DNA of 64,000 bases from Dichetophora obliterata (lineage: Eukaryota > Arthropoda > Insecta > Diptera > Sciomyzidae), in contig OY986436.1 in assembly GCA_963920525.1 (NCBI GenBank), forward strand, positions 13,219,467-13,283,466, in the 5' to 3' direction. Shown here in pieces: positions 34,041-46,600 of the stretch (its first letter is position 1; every line of letters starts with the position of its first letter). The notes beneath the pieces were generated by a model that was not told the origin of the DNA, made no database searches, and saw only the letters and a program-made list of their open reading frames with translations. The position numbers and the translations under genes are program-made.

Positions 34041-36300
34041 CTCCTGACCCACGGTACTGGCTCTGTGTCTTTTCCTTTGAAAATTCTTAAAGCAATTATA
34101 TGCCATTTTATTTATTGTATATGCGTGGCACGTACTTTGAACATTAGTTTTGTTTAAGCAAATATAAATCTAAAAGTGTAGAATTAGATTATAACGTCTT
34201 TGACCATTGCTTACGCTTGGTTTTGAGGATACAGAATGCGTTGTACTTTCTTGGAAGTGCAAATAATGGTTTTAACACTTTCTCTTGTCTTTGCTCCATC
34301 TCTTATAAAACTGTCTAGAGTAGGATTTTAACGACTATTAGGAGAGGCAGGTAGGAGAATAAATTAAGGACATTTTCAATTAAGCTTAAAATTAGGTGTT
34401 TCACCAGCAGCTCAACATGTACAAAATTTCAATAAAATAGCGCAAAGTATAAATTTATTTAAAAAATTCAAGATTTTACACTCATTTTTATGTAAAGAAA
34501 ATAAGGACTGAATAAATATATTTAAGCAGATATCTTAAATGTTATTCCCAATCTAAACATTAAATCTTCTTTAATACATAAATCAATGTCTAGAGAAATC
34601 CATTGACACCACTGATGAAGCATCCTTCTGTGATAATAGTTTTAACCTGGTTAAAGTCATAAAGTCAGGCCCAGACTAAAGTCTAAAGAACAAAATGACT
34701 CGAGAAAAAGTACGTTTCATAAGCAAATAAAAAAAAATCTGACAAAGGTTTAACAAAAGAATGAAGGACCATCATCAAGCGACTCGATGACGGATGATGA
34801 TGGAAGTATCAAATATGCATGAATGCAAAATTCAGAGCAACAACAATAGCCCGAAGGCAAACAGTGAGAGAGAGAGAGAGAGGCCAGAACGAACAGCCAG
34901 AAATGAACTATGCATATGGCAGCAGTGGATAGATGGACAGCCAACTGAATAGTTAAACAGACGGACGGGCAGACAGATGATTAGACATCAGCTGGGAAAA
35001 ATGTTTCGAAATATTTGAAAAATACTGCAGAGCAGCAGCAACAACTTGAAATGCAACACAAAGATCATCTGCAACAACAGGATAGCCAAAAGTGTGGCAT
35101 CATTGGTGGGGGTGAGGTTAAATAAAAATACACGAAAAAAAAACAACCAAAGTTACTGACAGGATATTAAGGATGTATGGTATACCCAAGTGTTGGTGTA
35201 CAAGCTGGTGTTAAAGTGTGCAAATTAGATGCAACATCAGACAAGCAACGGCTGGCAGTTTTCTACTGTTTTTTGTTTGTCCTTCGCTTCCTGACAGGAA
35301 ATAAATAGATGAAGAAGCAGCAGACTTTATGAAAATAATTTTTGTTAGTAGCTGATAAATTTATGCGCCCCCGTTACATAACGACATCAAAGCTTTATTT
35401 GTGGTTTAAACATTTTGAAAAGAAACAAAAAAAAAACGATAAACCCGCTTTTGGCAACGGAAATGAAAATTTTTAATATGATCTAAGCCAAAATGAGAGT
35501 TGCAGTCGCAGCATTTTCAACATCCGCATTTTCAAGGTGACCAAATTAAATTTGTCGCTCTTCATAGCATTTGGTATTTTTTTTTGGTGTTTTTTTTTTC
35601 TTTGCAAATATTTTTGTCAACATTCTTGTCAGTATTTTCTTATTTATGGCAACTTCTTGTGTCAGCTGCTGCTGCTTTCACAAAGTTTTCATTTTAATTT
35701 CTACCGTTAGCTGCATGCTTTACACCTTGTCTACAAAATTGCATTACGTTATCGCACTTTATGTAGCTTCTTCGTTGTTAGCTTGTCTGGTTATTAAATG
35801 GATTCTCTTTTAACTCTGTCTTCAGCAGTGGGCGTCAATTTTATTATAACACTTTGAAACTTTTTGGCCAACTTTAATGGTTCAAGTTTATTGACCGAAA
35901 AGTTAAGAAAATATGAGATTTCATGCAACTGAAAAATTGCACTAAAAACAAAATCTGTTCACCAGAAATCATTTTTATAAAAGAACGGAAAGCACTTATA
36001 AAGAAATCTAACAGATGAACTCTTAGTTTCGGTTACCCAGTTGGAAAATTTAAAGTGTAAAACATTTTTGTAAATATGTAAAACAGAAACATGAAAAAAC
36101 AGAAAGCTAAATGAGTAATCGGCAAATATCTGCAATAACGTTTGCTAACAATAGCTAGATAACATATAAAGGGTTTTCCGAGTGGGAGTACTTATATATG
36201 GACGGTGGTGAAAGAAGCTGTTGAATTGAGCCAAAAATCGTAAGGGAGGAGGGGGACTATTTTTGAACTCTTAGGAGATTACAGGGTTCAGGGCCTTAAC
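34041..36300. other. Unique-looking non-coding DNA
   Basis: Rich in CAGCAACAACA and GAGAGAGA words (34864-34884), less AT-rich than the transposon blocks; looks like host intron or intergenic DNA. No exon with a conserved domain recognised. Confidence 0.45.
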
Positions 36301-36424
36301 CAGGATTTACCTAGGGGGGCAGTTTTGATGAACATTTTTTTATTCAAAATTAAACAATTAAAATATACAAGTTTTTGTTTCATATTATTTTCAAGTTTAG
36401 TTTTTTATATATTATCCAGCAAAC

Positions 36425-37215
36425 CAAACGATATCGAGATCACATCGCAAATGTGATAATTTTTATCAGTAACGATACACGAGACGATATCATTATGATG
36501 ACGAAAAAGTCCTGTTTTCGATACAAATTAACATATCGTAAACGATATCGAAAACATATTAATTGCTTTATCGCAACGATAGCGAAATTTCAATGTCGTT
36601 TCGATATCGAGAGGATATCATAAAGGGGATAACTTCTATCGGTAACGCTTCAAGAGATGATAACGTTATGATAAAAATGGACACACGAGTATCATTAACG
36701 ATATCGAAAGCCTACTAATCCTTGATATCGAAACGATTTTGCAAATAATATCTAACCGTATGTTTGAACCTCGGCCGTGTGCGTGTAAGTCCATCAGCTT
36801 ATCCATTCGATCATCGTAATTGTTTAATTACGTTAAGAATGAAAGCTAGCCCTCGGTCGTGGGTCCGTCTTTCTTTTTTTTGTTGCTGTGCAAAATATAT
36901 ATGTAAAATATAGGTTGTTATTTTTTTATAAATTTTTTTATTATTTATCCAAAATTGTTTTTGCTTAAAATATGTAATAATAACAGCAAGCTTAAAATAC
37001 ATGATTTATTTTTTATATCTATACAAAATTCTATGAAAACACTATGAATTTTTTCCTATAAAAATTTTGAAATTTTTTTTCTTGGTTACTCATCGTGACG
37101 TTTATTTTATCTCAATATCGGTACAAACGAAATTATATCGAGCATTTTTTTAATCTAGATATTGTTGCGATATCGTAGTGCTATCGTATTTATACTATCG
37201 TGATGATATCGGAAA
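36425..37215. repeat. CGATATCG-rich block (probable DNA-element ends)
   Basis: The self-complementary word GATATCG/CGATATC or close variants occurs about a dozen times in two clusters (36428-36735 and 37110-37215), with none between. Two clusters of the same short motif around a plain core is a common transposon subterminal layout. Terminal inverted repeats not established. Confidence 0.45.
36766..36832 (-). repeat. tRNA-like SINE head, second family
   Basis: Inverse-orientation relative of 1808-1886. Shared words are ATCGAATG, ATAAG, TGATG and GGCCGAGGTTCAA. It lies inside the CGATATCG-rich block. Confidence 0.4.
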
Positions 37216-37867
37216 TAGAGCTAGAAATCGAACTGGTTTTAATTTTTGTTTTTGTTTTGTGAATAAAATAGAGCCGCGCTCTAGAACAACGGGAATACAG
37301 CTATTGAATGTTAGTGTTTTTTCAAATCGGGGGCAGAAAATAAACTGCACTTTGCTTGCTATGTTTTCTGTTTTCCTTGTAGCAAGATCTCAAATGCAGG
37401 CATTAAAAGAGACTTCAAGACCCATCAAATTAAAAATATTTTTTTTTCCGATATTTTCTACATGCATACAAATTTTTTGGTCAAACAGAAAATCTTTCTA
37501 AATTTTTTCTTAATAATAGTAAATTTTTTGTGTTTAAGTCCAGCATGCTAAGTTCTAAAAGTGGCTAAGCCCAAGTGATTTAGTTCTTAGATCATTTCAT
37601 CCATTTGTTGTTTGCAAAAAATTAAAACAGGAAACTCTTAAAATTTTACATTTTTTTATACATTTTTATATATGTTATGCTTAGCTAGAGCCTAAACAAA
37701 TAGTTAAAATATCATACATTTTTATACATATTTTAATTTTTTTATCCATAAAGAAACGTCAGTCATCCGGCGCTCAAAAATTGGTTTTAGCGCTATCTGT
37801 CGGGTGTTTGTGCATGATAGCGTTATAAACAAGTCTTTATTTGTTGTGTTCTGCGCATTTTTCTTTC

Positions 37868-37975
37868 TCACCTCAATCGACTAAAAACGCCTTTTGAGAA
37901 GTGGTATCTTAAGTTGTGGGAATAGGAAAAAGCCACAAGGAGCCATGTCGGGTGAATACGGAGCTTGCGGGTTTG
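37868..37975 (-). pseudogene. mariner transposase scrap (catalytic-Asp block)
   Basis: On the minus strand the reading PNPQAPYSPDMAPCGFFLFP continues QLKIPLLKRRF and then a stop. It corresponds to the HPPYSPDLAPSDFFLF region of Tc1/mariner transposases, which carries the third catalytic Asp. Upstream sequence is out of frame and degraded, so only about 35 codons are recognisable. The element's ends were not found. Confidence 0.7.
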
Positions 37976-38109
37976 GTCAAATAGTCGTTTTGATATGCTC
38001 AAGTTATTATTCTAATTTACTGTCTGGCCTGGAGGGAGAAATTCAAAGTGGAACACACCATGGCATTAATGAAAAAACATTCTGGGTACTTTTTGATCAG
38101 AAGGATATA

Positions 38110-40080
38110 TGAGTAATGATATATAACCTATTATTTTTCTAATATACTTATAAGTATCTAATTTTCCCTCATGGGTGCCTTAGAAATCATACAATGTGTG
38201 GTGAAAAAACCAGTTACTTTATTGCAATTTTCCCACGAAAAAAACACACATTTCCGTTTCCGCTAAGTAAGTGCATAACAAAGCTGTGTGAGAAAGAAAA
38301 AATACATATCTTTTTCGAAGCAACTTTAAAAAAGCACTCCAATGCAAAGATTGATGTCAAAAAAGTGTGTGCGAAAAAGAAAAAATTTATGAGTGCAAAA
38401 GAGTAAGAGCATTAGTGTCAAAAAACAAAAAAGACGGAAATGCATTTACCGCATTTAAAGATCAAAGTTCTGAGTATGAGAGAGGGAATAAAAAAAAACA
38501 ATGAAACGAATAGCAAAACTTTTCAAACAACGAAACGGAAATGGCAGCCATTATGCGTGAAATGAGGCATTAAAATGATTGATTACATGTGTGTGTGTGT
38601 GTTTGTGGAGTCGTGGGTTTGTGTCAGTGTGCGGGTGTGTGAGGATAGAATACAAGTGTTTAAGAGTTATTTATACGAGTAATGTAAGCTTCATGATGAT
38701 GGCGGATTTAAGCGATTTATGTGATAAATTCTTAAAGTGTTTTATTGGAAAATGTCATCTATCTCTCGCTCTCTCCCTGTCTTTTTTATAAGGCTCTATA
38801 AACCAAACAGCTTGATTAATTCAAACAACTGCAGCACATAAACACGTTTATTTGTCGATTTTAAAAACATTTAAATTTTAATTTCCACTCAAGACGCAGC
38901 GACGCTCTATTCTTTACCCACAAAAACAAAAAACCAAGCACAACTTGAGTCCTTAAGAGCGCTTTTGCTGTAGCTGCCACCAACTGTGTGATTGTGTGGG
39001 TGTATATGAAGTGCTACTGCAGCATTACCAGCTATTTATTTCACATTCGCAACACCAAATCGTAGCAAATCTAAAGAAGTAATTTACACCTGTTCACTCT
39101 GAGACACTGTATATGTGTGTGTGTGTGTGGGTATATGTGTGTGTTTGTGTGTGTAAGCATCTGTATATTTGAAAATTTTGTGTGTTTACCTTTATTTCTG
39201 TACATGTGATTGTTGTCTGCTACCCACTTTCCAATACACTTGCACGTTTTCCGACAATAAATATCAATTTTGTTATGTTCCTGCTTAAAATCTCAGCATT
39301 TTATTGCGTTGTGTATATTTTCGCTCAGTTCAATTTCTTAGGTTCTTCATATAATTTTCTACTCCTTTTGCCGCTTTTTTATTTTCCTGGTTTCTTACTT
39401 TGTTTTTTTTTATTTTGTTTGTTTTTTGTTAAGCATATCATGAGGCGTTTGTTTGTGTTCATTTAAATTTTTAATATCGACAAATTTATTGCATACTGCT
39501 AGGCGCTCCAGTTCATGCTTTTGCTTTATCATTTATTTATGGCAAATTGCATGTTTCCTTTGTGCGTGGAAGGAGGAGAGAGAGAATGGGCGAAAAAATG
39601 GATAAAAAATAATTTTCTGTGTAGCATGAAAACATATCCCAAGTTATCCTGTGGGAGAGATTGAGAAAAGTTGATATGGAGCAATAAGCAGACGGTGGAT
39701 ACCTATTTTCAGCAAAACAGGCAACAAAGCTGTTTATAAAAAAATTCTAAATCATTTTTAAACTGCAAGAGTTATTAACTGTTATTTGCAAATTTATTTG
39801 CATTCAACAAATGAAGAACTTTTTAGAAACATTATTTTATAACCTTTTTATTTATAAATTTTATAATAAATTTTAAAAAATAACGTACCTACTAGGTATA
39901 TTTTTATAATAAGTAAAATTATAAAAAAAAATCATTTGTAACAACCACTCAATGTAATTAATTAAAGATTATATAGCTACACCAGCGCGCTGTAGTATAA
40001 TAGTAGAATTTAATACTAACACTCATAAACTCTTCGGGAAGTTTTTTCTTTGTTTAAGAATGACCTATTATTTGGCATGA
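38110..40080. other. Unique-looking non-coding DNA with (GT)n
   Basis: (GT)n tracts at about 38588-38602 and 39112-39155, otherwise ordinary fly-like intron or intergenic sequence. Open frames here are hydrophobic by base composition only (TTT-rich). No gene assigned. Confidence 0.5.
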
Positions 40081-40089
40081 TCACAAGAT

Positions 40090-40093
40090 ATTT

Positions 40094-40124
<31 letters not shown>

Positions 40125-42186
40125 TACCATCTACCGGGTTACACCCTTACAGATTACATAAACTTAACCTATTATATAATAATTAACAATAAAGCTTTTA
40201 AGAAATAAGTTTAACATATCAAAATACCATCTTTAAAGTTAATCAATAGTATGTCCTCCAACTGTCTCTTGAATATGTTTCTTTCAATAGTGAAATCGAT
40301 TTGGTTAGCAACAGAATTAAATTGTGATAGGCATCTGGTTAATGGTTCATTTATACCGTAGTTTGTTCTATGCAGAGGTGTATAGAATAGTTGCTGGTCT
40401 CTGAGTAAACGACTCGGAACATGGAAAGGGATAAGGGCTAACAATTCTGGTGAGTCTATTCTTCCATCAATTAAATCTTTAACAAACATAATATTAGCCA
40501 TCACTCGCCTTTGTGCGAGACTTTGAACACTTAGTAACTGGCATCGCACCCTGTAGATAGGCATATTTTCCCACGAGTATAGACGACGATGAGCAAACCT
40601 AGTACATCTTTTTTGAATGTTTTCGATTCTAGTCACCGCGTTATTATAACATGGATCCCACATTACGCTACTGTACTCTAAAAGTGATCTTACCAAACTT
40701 AGAAAGAGTAACTTTGGTGTGAATGGATCGAGAAATTCTTTAGAGTTTCTTTTTAAGAACCCAAATTGAGAGTTAGCTTTGGATACAATATACTCTAAGT
40801 GCGCTTTAAATGAAAAGTTTGAATCGAAATACACACCCAGATCTTTAAACTGGCTTACTCTTGAAAAGTTTTCAATAGAACTGTAACTATAATCATAAGA
40901 AATAGGAGCACTTTTCCGGAAAAACGTGAGAATTTTACACTTAGAGAAATTTAAGTCCAAGCGGTTTTTATTACACCAACTTAAAAGCTTATTTATGTCC
41001 TCTTGCAAGTTTAGGCAATCATTGTAATTGTTAACTTCATGATAAATTTTTAAGTCGTCCGCGTATAATAAGCTGTTACAATATTTAAGTTCTAGCGGCA
41101 AATCGTTGACGAATAATATAAAGAGAAGTGGACCCAAATGACTACCCTGCGGAACACCCGATTTGGCAATTATTGGGTTAGAAGAGTGATTGCCTACCTT
41201 GACGAAAAGAACTCTGTCCGTCAAGTATGATTTTATCCATTTTAAGAGCTGACCGTGAAGTCCTAGCTTCTCAAGTTTTATTAATAGTATTTCGTGTTGT
41301 ATCCTATCGAACGCTTTAGAAAAATCAGTAAATAGCACATCGACTTGCGAACCTTTTTCTATGCTGTTCAGACAAAAATTGGAGAATAACGTAAGATTTG
41401 TATTCGTGGAGCGGCCTGCGCAAAAACCATGTTGCTTTGCTGAAATCAAGTTGTGGACTTCACTATGTAGCATTTTATTTACAACTTTATCGAATATTTT
41501 GGGTATTATCGAAAGTTTTGTTATCGGCCTGTAACTTTCAATCATATATTTCTGGCCGGATTAGAAAATTGGTGTCACATGTGCTATCTTCCATTCATTT
41601 AGAAAAGTACCTTCCAGAAGAGACCTATTAAAAATCTTAGTCAAGGCCATATGAAGAGTGTGGGCACATTTTTTGAACATTATTGGGGGAAGCAGATCGA
41701 AGCCTGCACTGTTTTTGCAGTCAAGAGCAATCAGTGATTGCAGCACCTCCTCATTTGATACCTGTAAAATGTTTAAATTATGCTGTTGTTGAGGGCTAGA
41801 GAAGTCGCACGGTTGCGCAGGAGAATATGTATCTTTAAAAACACTACCGAAGAAGTTGGCAAATAATTCACTAACGCCTGCAGGGTTATCGGCGGTAACA
41901 CCTTGAAATTCCATGGAACTGGGCAGCCCAGACATTTTCCTTTTCGAATTCACAAAGACCCAGAAAGACTTAGGATTGGCTTTTATATCAGATTCAATCG
42001 AAGACATATAATTTTTATACAAAAAATTAGATAGAAATTCAAATTCGCGTCTTCGGATATTAAAGTCCGCTTTATCATTTAAAAGCCCGGTTTTCTTAAA
42101 TTTAGAATGTGCCTTGTTCCTTAAATTTTTTAGGTTAATAAGTCTTCGATTGTACCATGGGTGTTTAAAGCCTATGAATATTTTCT
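40090..42186 (-). mobile_element. 5'-truncated Jockey/CR1-group LINE
   Basis: The minus-strand element ends 3' in a (TAAA)n tail (40093-40128 on plus) after an ~80-bp 3' UTR. Coding runs from about 42186 to 40211. The 5' end is cut in the linker between endonuclease and reverse transcriptase, next to a short palindrome (about 42171-42201). The endonuclease domain and ORF1 are absent. 5' truncation is normal for LINEs. No target duplication found. Confidence 0.9.
40211..42186 (-). pseudogene. LINE reverse transcriptase, one in-frame stop
   Basis: The frame starts at the truncation (KHPWYNRRLINL) and runs through the linker (NPKSFWVFVNSKR, AGFDLLPPIMFK, TFLNEWKIAHVTPIF) to a single TAA at 41558-41560. 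It then continues unbroken for about 450 codons. RT motifs in order: ESYRPITKLSIIPKIFDKVV, HGFCAGRSTNTNL, motif A FTDFSKAFDRIQHEIL, motif B SGVPQGSHLGPLLF, catalytic YADD in LLYADDLKIY, LNFSKCKILTF and FKDLGVYFD. The C-terminal region is CR1/Jockey-like. The product would copy LINE RNA at a nicked target. The catalytic residues are intact, but with no endonuclease and one stop it is dead. The low damage suggests a recent insertion. Confidence 0.93.
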
Positions 42187-42760
42187 AGAAATATTCATAG
42201 GTTTTTAAGCCTTTAAATTTGATTAAATGCAAACGCTTTAGAAATATCGCACAAAAATGTACCCAGCACAAAAAGTGCTTCCAAAAGAAGCTAACTTGGA
42301 AGGCAAAGTCTTGAATTCCATCCCTTCCACTTTCATACCACGAAGGCATTCTTTTAACATATGCATCTCATTTTGAGGAATGCTTTCATTAATCTTCTCC
42401 AGAAGTGCTTCTAAAACTTTTTCTTCTAGAACTTCCAGAATGCCTCTTGAAAAAAAAACTTCTTTATAAGGCTAAGAAGAAGCACATTTTGATCCACAGA
42501 ATGTCTTCTGGAAGCAATGTCCCTAAGAATGCATGTCACATATGCATCAAAAATTTTGCTGGGCATATTTAAAAAGTTTAAACACGCAAACCATACGAAA
42601 ACATTGCACTCTTGTTATTTTTGTTTACGAAAAATATTTTTTTAAACCATTTTTCTATACTAAGAAATGGTTTTTATTTTTACTTTCAAAATGTGTAATT
42701 TCTTATGCAAAGTCGATATGAAAAAATAAAAGTAAATTTATTGATAAGTAGAATATTACC
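42187..42760. other. AT-rich spacer, no gene
   Basis: Contains repeated CTTCCAGAA/TTCTGGAAG words around 42270-42520 in both orientations, possibly a small decayed element. Nothing further supported. Confidence 0.4.
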
Positions 42761-44220
42761 ATACTAGTGGTCGAAGTTCGACCATATCAAAATCGATTTG
42801 TCTTTTGGTTTTTTTTTAATTTTTATTGAGAAACGTTTATCATAGTTAAAAAACATTACATTGATAAATACTTTTGGCTAATACATATCCACAACTCATC
42901 AGCGCTGTTATCAGAATCAGAATGTAAAACAAATTTTTGTGTATCAATTGCACTGATTATTGTTTATGTTTGCTTCTCATATTCCCGTTTCTTAAATTTT
43001 TACGGAATTCTCGCATCACACTTATTTTTTTAAAAAATTAGCATCGGACGTTTGTTGTTTTTTCATCTAATAAAATACTAATAGCGCAATTTTAGTGGAG
43101 TGGACAGACACATTCTAAAAAATTAAATAATATAAGTATTTTGATTTGAGGTCATTTGGTGCAAAAAAAATTATTTCAGTACAAATTTTGGTTCTTGAAA
43201 ATCCTTGACGGACATGAAAATATCAAAGTTTTGTGTTTGAATATATTTTCAGATCATATGAAGCCCATTTACTGCAAAAATCATAAAAAAAATCTCAGTG
43301 GCTTTGCGTCAGGTCTGAAAGGGATAAAAGACGAACAAATAAACAAACAGACAAACAAACAGTTTTGTCGTTTAACAGCCGGAGAAAGTAGTCATGGCAA
43401 CTTTTTAAATAGCACTACATACTATATTTATTACATTTTATACATTTTTGGCTAATACGACTAAAACTGTCTGAATTATGGCATTTCTCTTAATTTGTAG
43501 ATGTCGTGTCATGAGTAAGGGTTTCGTTAAATTAAAGATTTTCCTCTACACGAAATTACTAAACGCGCCCGAAGAAGTTTTCACTTCAAAAACTCATTTA
43601 TTAACTCTACAGGCGTTGGAAGTCTCACAGCTACAATGTAGGTATAAAAGAAATAAGTGGTAACGTCATGTGTCTATTTACCACTTGGTTCAATGAATGA
43701 AATACCTTCATTCTGTTCAGGTTATCATTGCGAGAGAGTAATTAACCCTTTCATGCCCGAATTAAATTGGGTGGAGCTACACATTTTTTTTGGTCAGATA
43801 TGTGTTAGTGTTTATTCAAATATGAACTGACAAAAATTTGAAATTCCTTGGTGCCCGTGTTCGTAAGTTACAGGATGTGGCTTCTTTGACACGTTGGGCA
43901 GTTATTGGACAAACTAAACAATTTTCTACTGATTTTTTTTGTGTATATAATCTTCTTACCTTTATTTATTGATACTGTGCACTTGGTTTTACAGTTAAAA
44001 AATTAATTTAATGTTTTTAAGCACTTGGTGTAGAAACACTGATCTTGCGAAACGATCCCGATCTTGATTTCGACCATTTTATTGTACGGAGAACTGCTAC
44101 TGAATGGAAACGTGCAAAGCTTTCGATAAAAAACTATAAGCTTGCACAACACTTAAGGCTATATTATGCAAAAAGTACTGGTCAAAAACATTAAAATAAC
44201 GGGACTTAGAAGCCTATTAG

Positions 44221-45649
44221 TAGTGTCCAACCGAATATTCGGTTTCGGTTTCGATTACGGCCAGATTCAGCCCTTTTTGCTAGTTTCGGCTAGTATCGGC
44301 TATTCGGCTACATTGAGGACATATTGAGGCCATATTGAGGCCGAATAGCCGAAACTAGCCGAAACTTTTGGTAAAAATTTCGGAACATTTCAAAAATAGC
44401 GACAACACTAATTTTTATTTTTTTTAGTAAATTATATAGATTTTGGCCTCCTAACTCCAAATCTGAAAAATTACAGGCCATCCGCAATTGCTTTAGAAGT
44501 TATAGACCTCTAAAGTTGAAAAAAATGGCCTACAAATCTTGCTTTTTTTAAATTTTTTTCAATTTTTCATCAAAACTTTATGGGTATCATAAGAAATGTA
44601 ATTTAAGTACCTATTCAAATATGAAAATCCATGCATAACTTTTAAAGATATAAACATTTTTAGTGTAGTTGTTTCGAAAAAGGGAAACCACTAGTTTTTT
44701 AGACAAATTGTATATATAATAACAGGTATATCCTAAAAAGCTATGAATGAGTTTTCATGTTTGATACCTCGTTGAATAGATACTGTCATAACCTTTCTTT
44801 TGGTACCCATAATGCGGAACACTAAAAAAAACAGCAAAATTTTGTGGGCCATTTTTGCAACTTTAGAGGCCTATAACTTCTAAACTAATTGCCAGCGGCC
44901 TGAAATTTGGATTTGAATTTAAGAGGCTAAAATCCGTATAATCCAACAAAAAATATTAAAAAAGAGAGTTGTCGCTATTCTTGAATTATACCAAAATTTC
45001 TTGCATCAGTCATTTAATTCAAATATATAAGTTTGGTTTACTAAAAATATTTACAACGCATTGTACAAAACAAAAATGATGAATTCGTCTATAATTTGAT
45101 TTATCGTGTTAACGCAAAATATTTTGGTTAATTTTAAGCGTTCTATACTATCATTTTTGATCTTATCATCTCTATTGCAATTGACATTAAAGTTTTATAG
45201 GAACTGAAGCCAAAAATTGATAAATAAACTTCCGAACGAATTTTGTGTGTGTGAAATAAAGGAAAAGAAAATTAAATACATATTTATATTTGTATAATAC
45301 TATACCCTTAAATACCCTTAAAACAAACAATAATATTTTGTTTTGTAGTTCTAAAAATATGTACATTGTAGGAGTATACTATTTTAAGAGTGTAATAAAA
45401 AATAAAATAAAAAATTATCTTATTTATTATTATAGTAAACTTTAATTAATTATTATAAACTTCAATATTCAAATAATACTTTTTCGTACTACTAGTACTT
45501 ATGTTTCCTTTTAATAAAAAAAATCATTTGCAAAATCTTAAATTTTCATATTAATAACCAGTTTCGGTTTTGGTTTCGGTTTCGACCGAATATTTTAAAA
45601 TTGCCGAATATTCGGTTTCGGCCAAAATTTCGGTTTCGGTCGGATACTA
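44221..45649 (+). mobile_element. hAT-like element nested in the piggyBac-like element
   Basis: Left TAGTGTCCAACCGAATATTC and, inverted from the right, TAGTATCCGACCGAAACCG. Many TTCGGTTTCGG repeats lie near both ends. The 8-bp flanks CCTATTAG (44213-44220) and TCTATTAC (45650-45657) match at six positions, in line with an 8-bp hAT duplication. No coding found. Confidence 0.7.
44367..45001. mobile_element. Foldback nested in the hAT-like element
   Basis: Inverted arms: the left has AATAGCGACAACACTAATTT and the right its near-inverse AGTTGTCGCTATTC. Further in, GGCCTCCTAACTCCAAATCTG faces its inverse near 44900. Each arm is about 160 bp. No coding. It may instead be inner repeats of the host hAT-like element. 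Confidence 0.5.
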
Positions 45650-46039
45650 TCTATTACCTATAGGCAACATCGGGCATGAAAGGGTTAAGAAACAGCAACA
45701 ACAACAATGCCACACAGCTCTGTTGAAGTATTCTGAGTCACTCTCTTCTCTCTCGTCTATGCTACAGCAACGATGTTCCACAGAGCTGTGTTGCTATTGG
45801 TTTGCACTGTCCCATTGGGAAAAAAGGTTTTTACATTTGCTTAGTTTTACCTATCTTAATGACAACTTATTCGAATATAAATTATATACTGCAAATGTAC
45901 TCGAAAATACCTTTCCAACGATGTAAGATTTATGTGAATATGCTGACGTTAACACGGGTAAAATGGTACCACAATTTTTTTGTTTGTGTAATAATATATA
46001 GATTTAATGATTTAACATAAAAATTGGACTTCAAATTAA

Positions 46040-46600
46040 ATGGTTCAAAACATAAACTGGGCTGTTTTTTTGCGCTTCACCTTTGACTTGACCAAAACTA
46101 AATGCTTTTCGATGATAATATGGCCTAGCTCAGACTAAAAAATTAAAACTCTAAAATGTTTTCTTTAGTATACTTTTAGGCGTTCTTTGAAAAACCGAAC
46201 ACTATTGTGATACCAACAACAAAATAAATACATACAATTTTTAACCAGCCGCTTACATAACTTTTTGTCGATAAGCAATAACAGCCAACGCCGTAGATAA
46301 GGAAAAGTTCAGGGGTTAAGCCCCCCCAAATTATTTAGTTTTACTAAAACATGAGGACAAATTAAAAATTGTATTTGAGTAGTAGACCGACCTGAAATTT
46401 TTATGCCAAAATATTAACCCTTAGTCACTGCTAGTCTCTAATTTTCGAAAATTTTGGCCACATATTTGTAGGCAGTGCTTGAATCAGACAAATCGATCTG
46501 TAACGTTTATACATCCATACGTTATATATCCATCAATAAGCCGATTCCTGAAGATTCGTGCAACGTTGCCGGTTTCAGCCGCTTCAAGCGAACCCTCGTT
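46040..46600. other. No gene seen
   Basis: AT-rich sequence between Helitron B and the repeat split by E2. No ends or coding recognised. Confidence 0.45.

Larger units (their letters stand above)
43746..45684 (+). mobile_element. piggyBac-like non-autonomous element in Helitron B
   Basis: TTAA (43742-43745) then CCCTTTCATGCCCGA; at the right TCGGGCATGAAAGGG then TTAA (45685-45688). The TTAA duplication and CCC start are diagnostic of the piggyBac superfamily. Without the hAT-like insertion the element is about 510 bp. No transposase recognised. Confidence 0.85.
42764..46002 (-). mobile_element. Non-autonomous Helitron, copy B (holds nested elements)
   Basis: Minus-strand element. The 5' end TCTATATATTATTACAC starts at 46002 after an A; the 3' end has the hairpin TGGTCGAACTTCGACCA and CTAG (42767-42764) followed by T. 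Collinear with copy A at 17397-20924. Removing the insertion at 43746-45684 leaves about 1.3 kb. It supplies the empty sites for both insertions in copy A, and copy A supplies the empty site for the insertion here. Confidence 0.87.

Noticed and set aside
37894..38112. Plus-strand open frame with KKPQGAMSGEYGA
   Set aside because: It is the antisense reading of the mariner APYSPDMAP block, a familiar shadow of mariner transposases.
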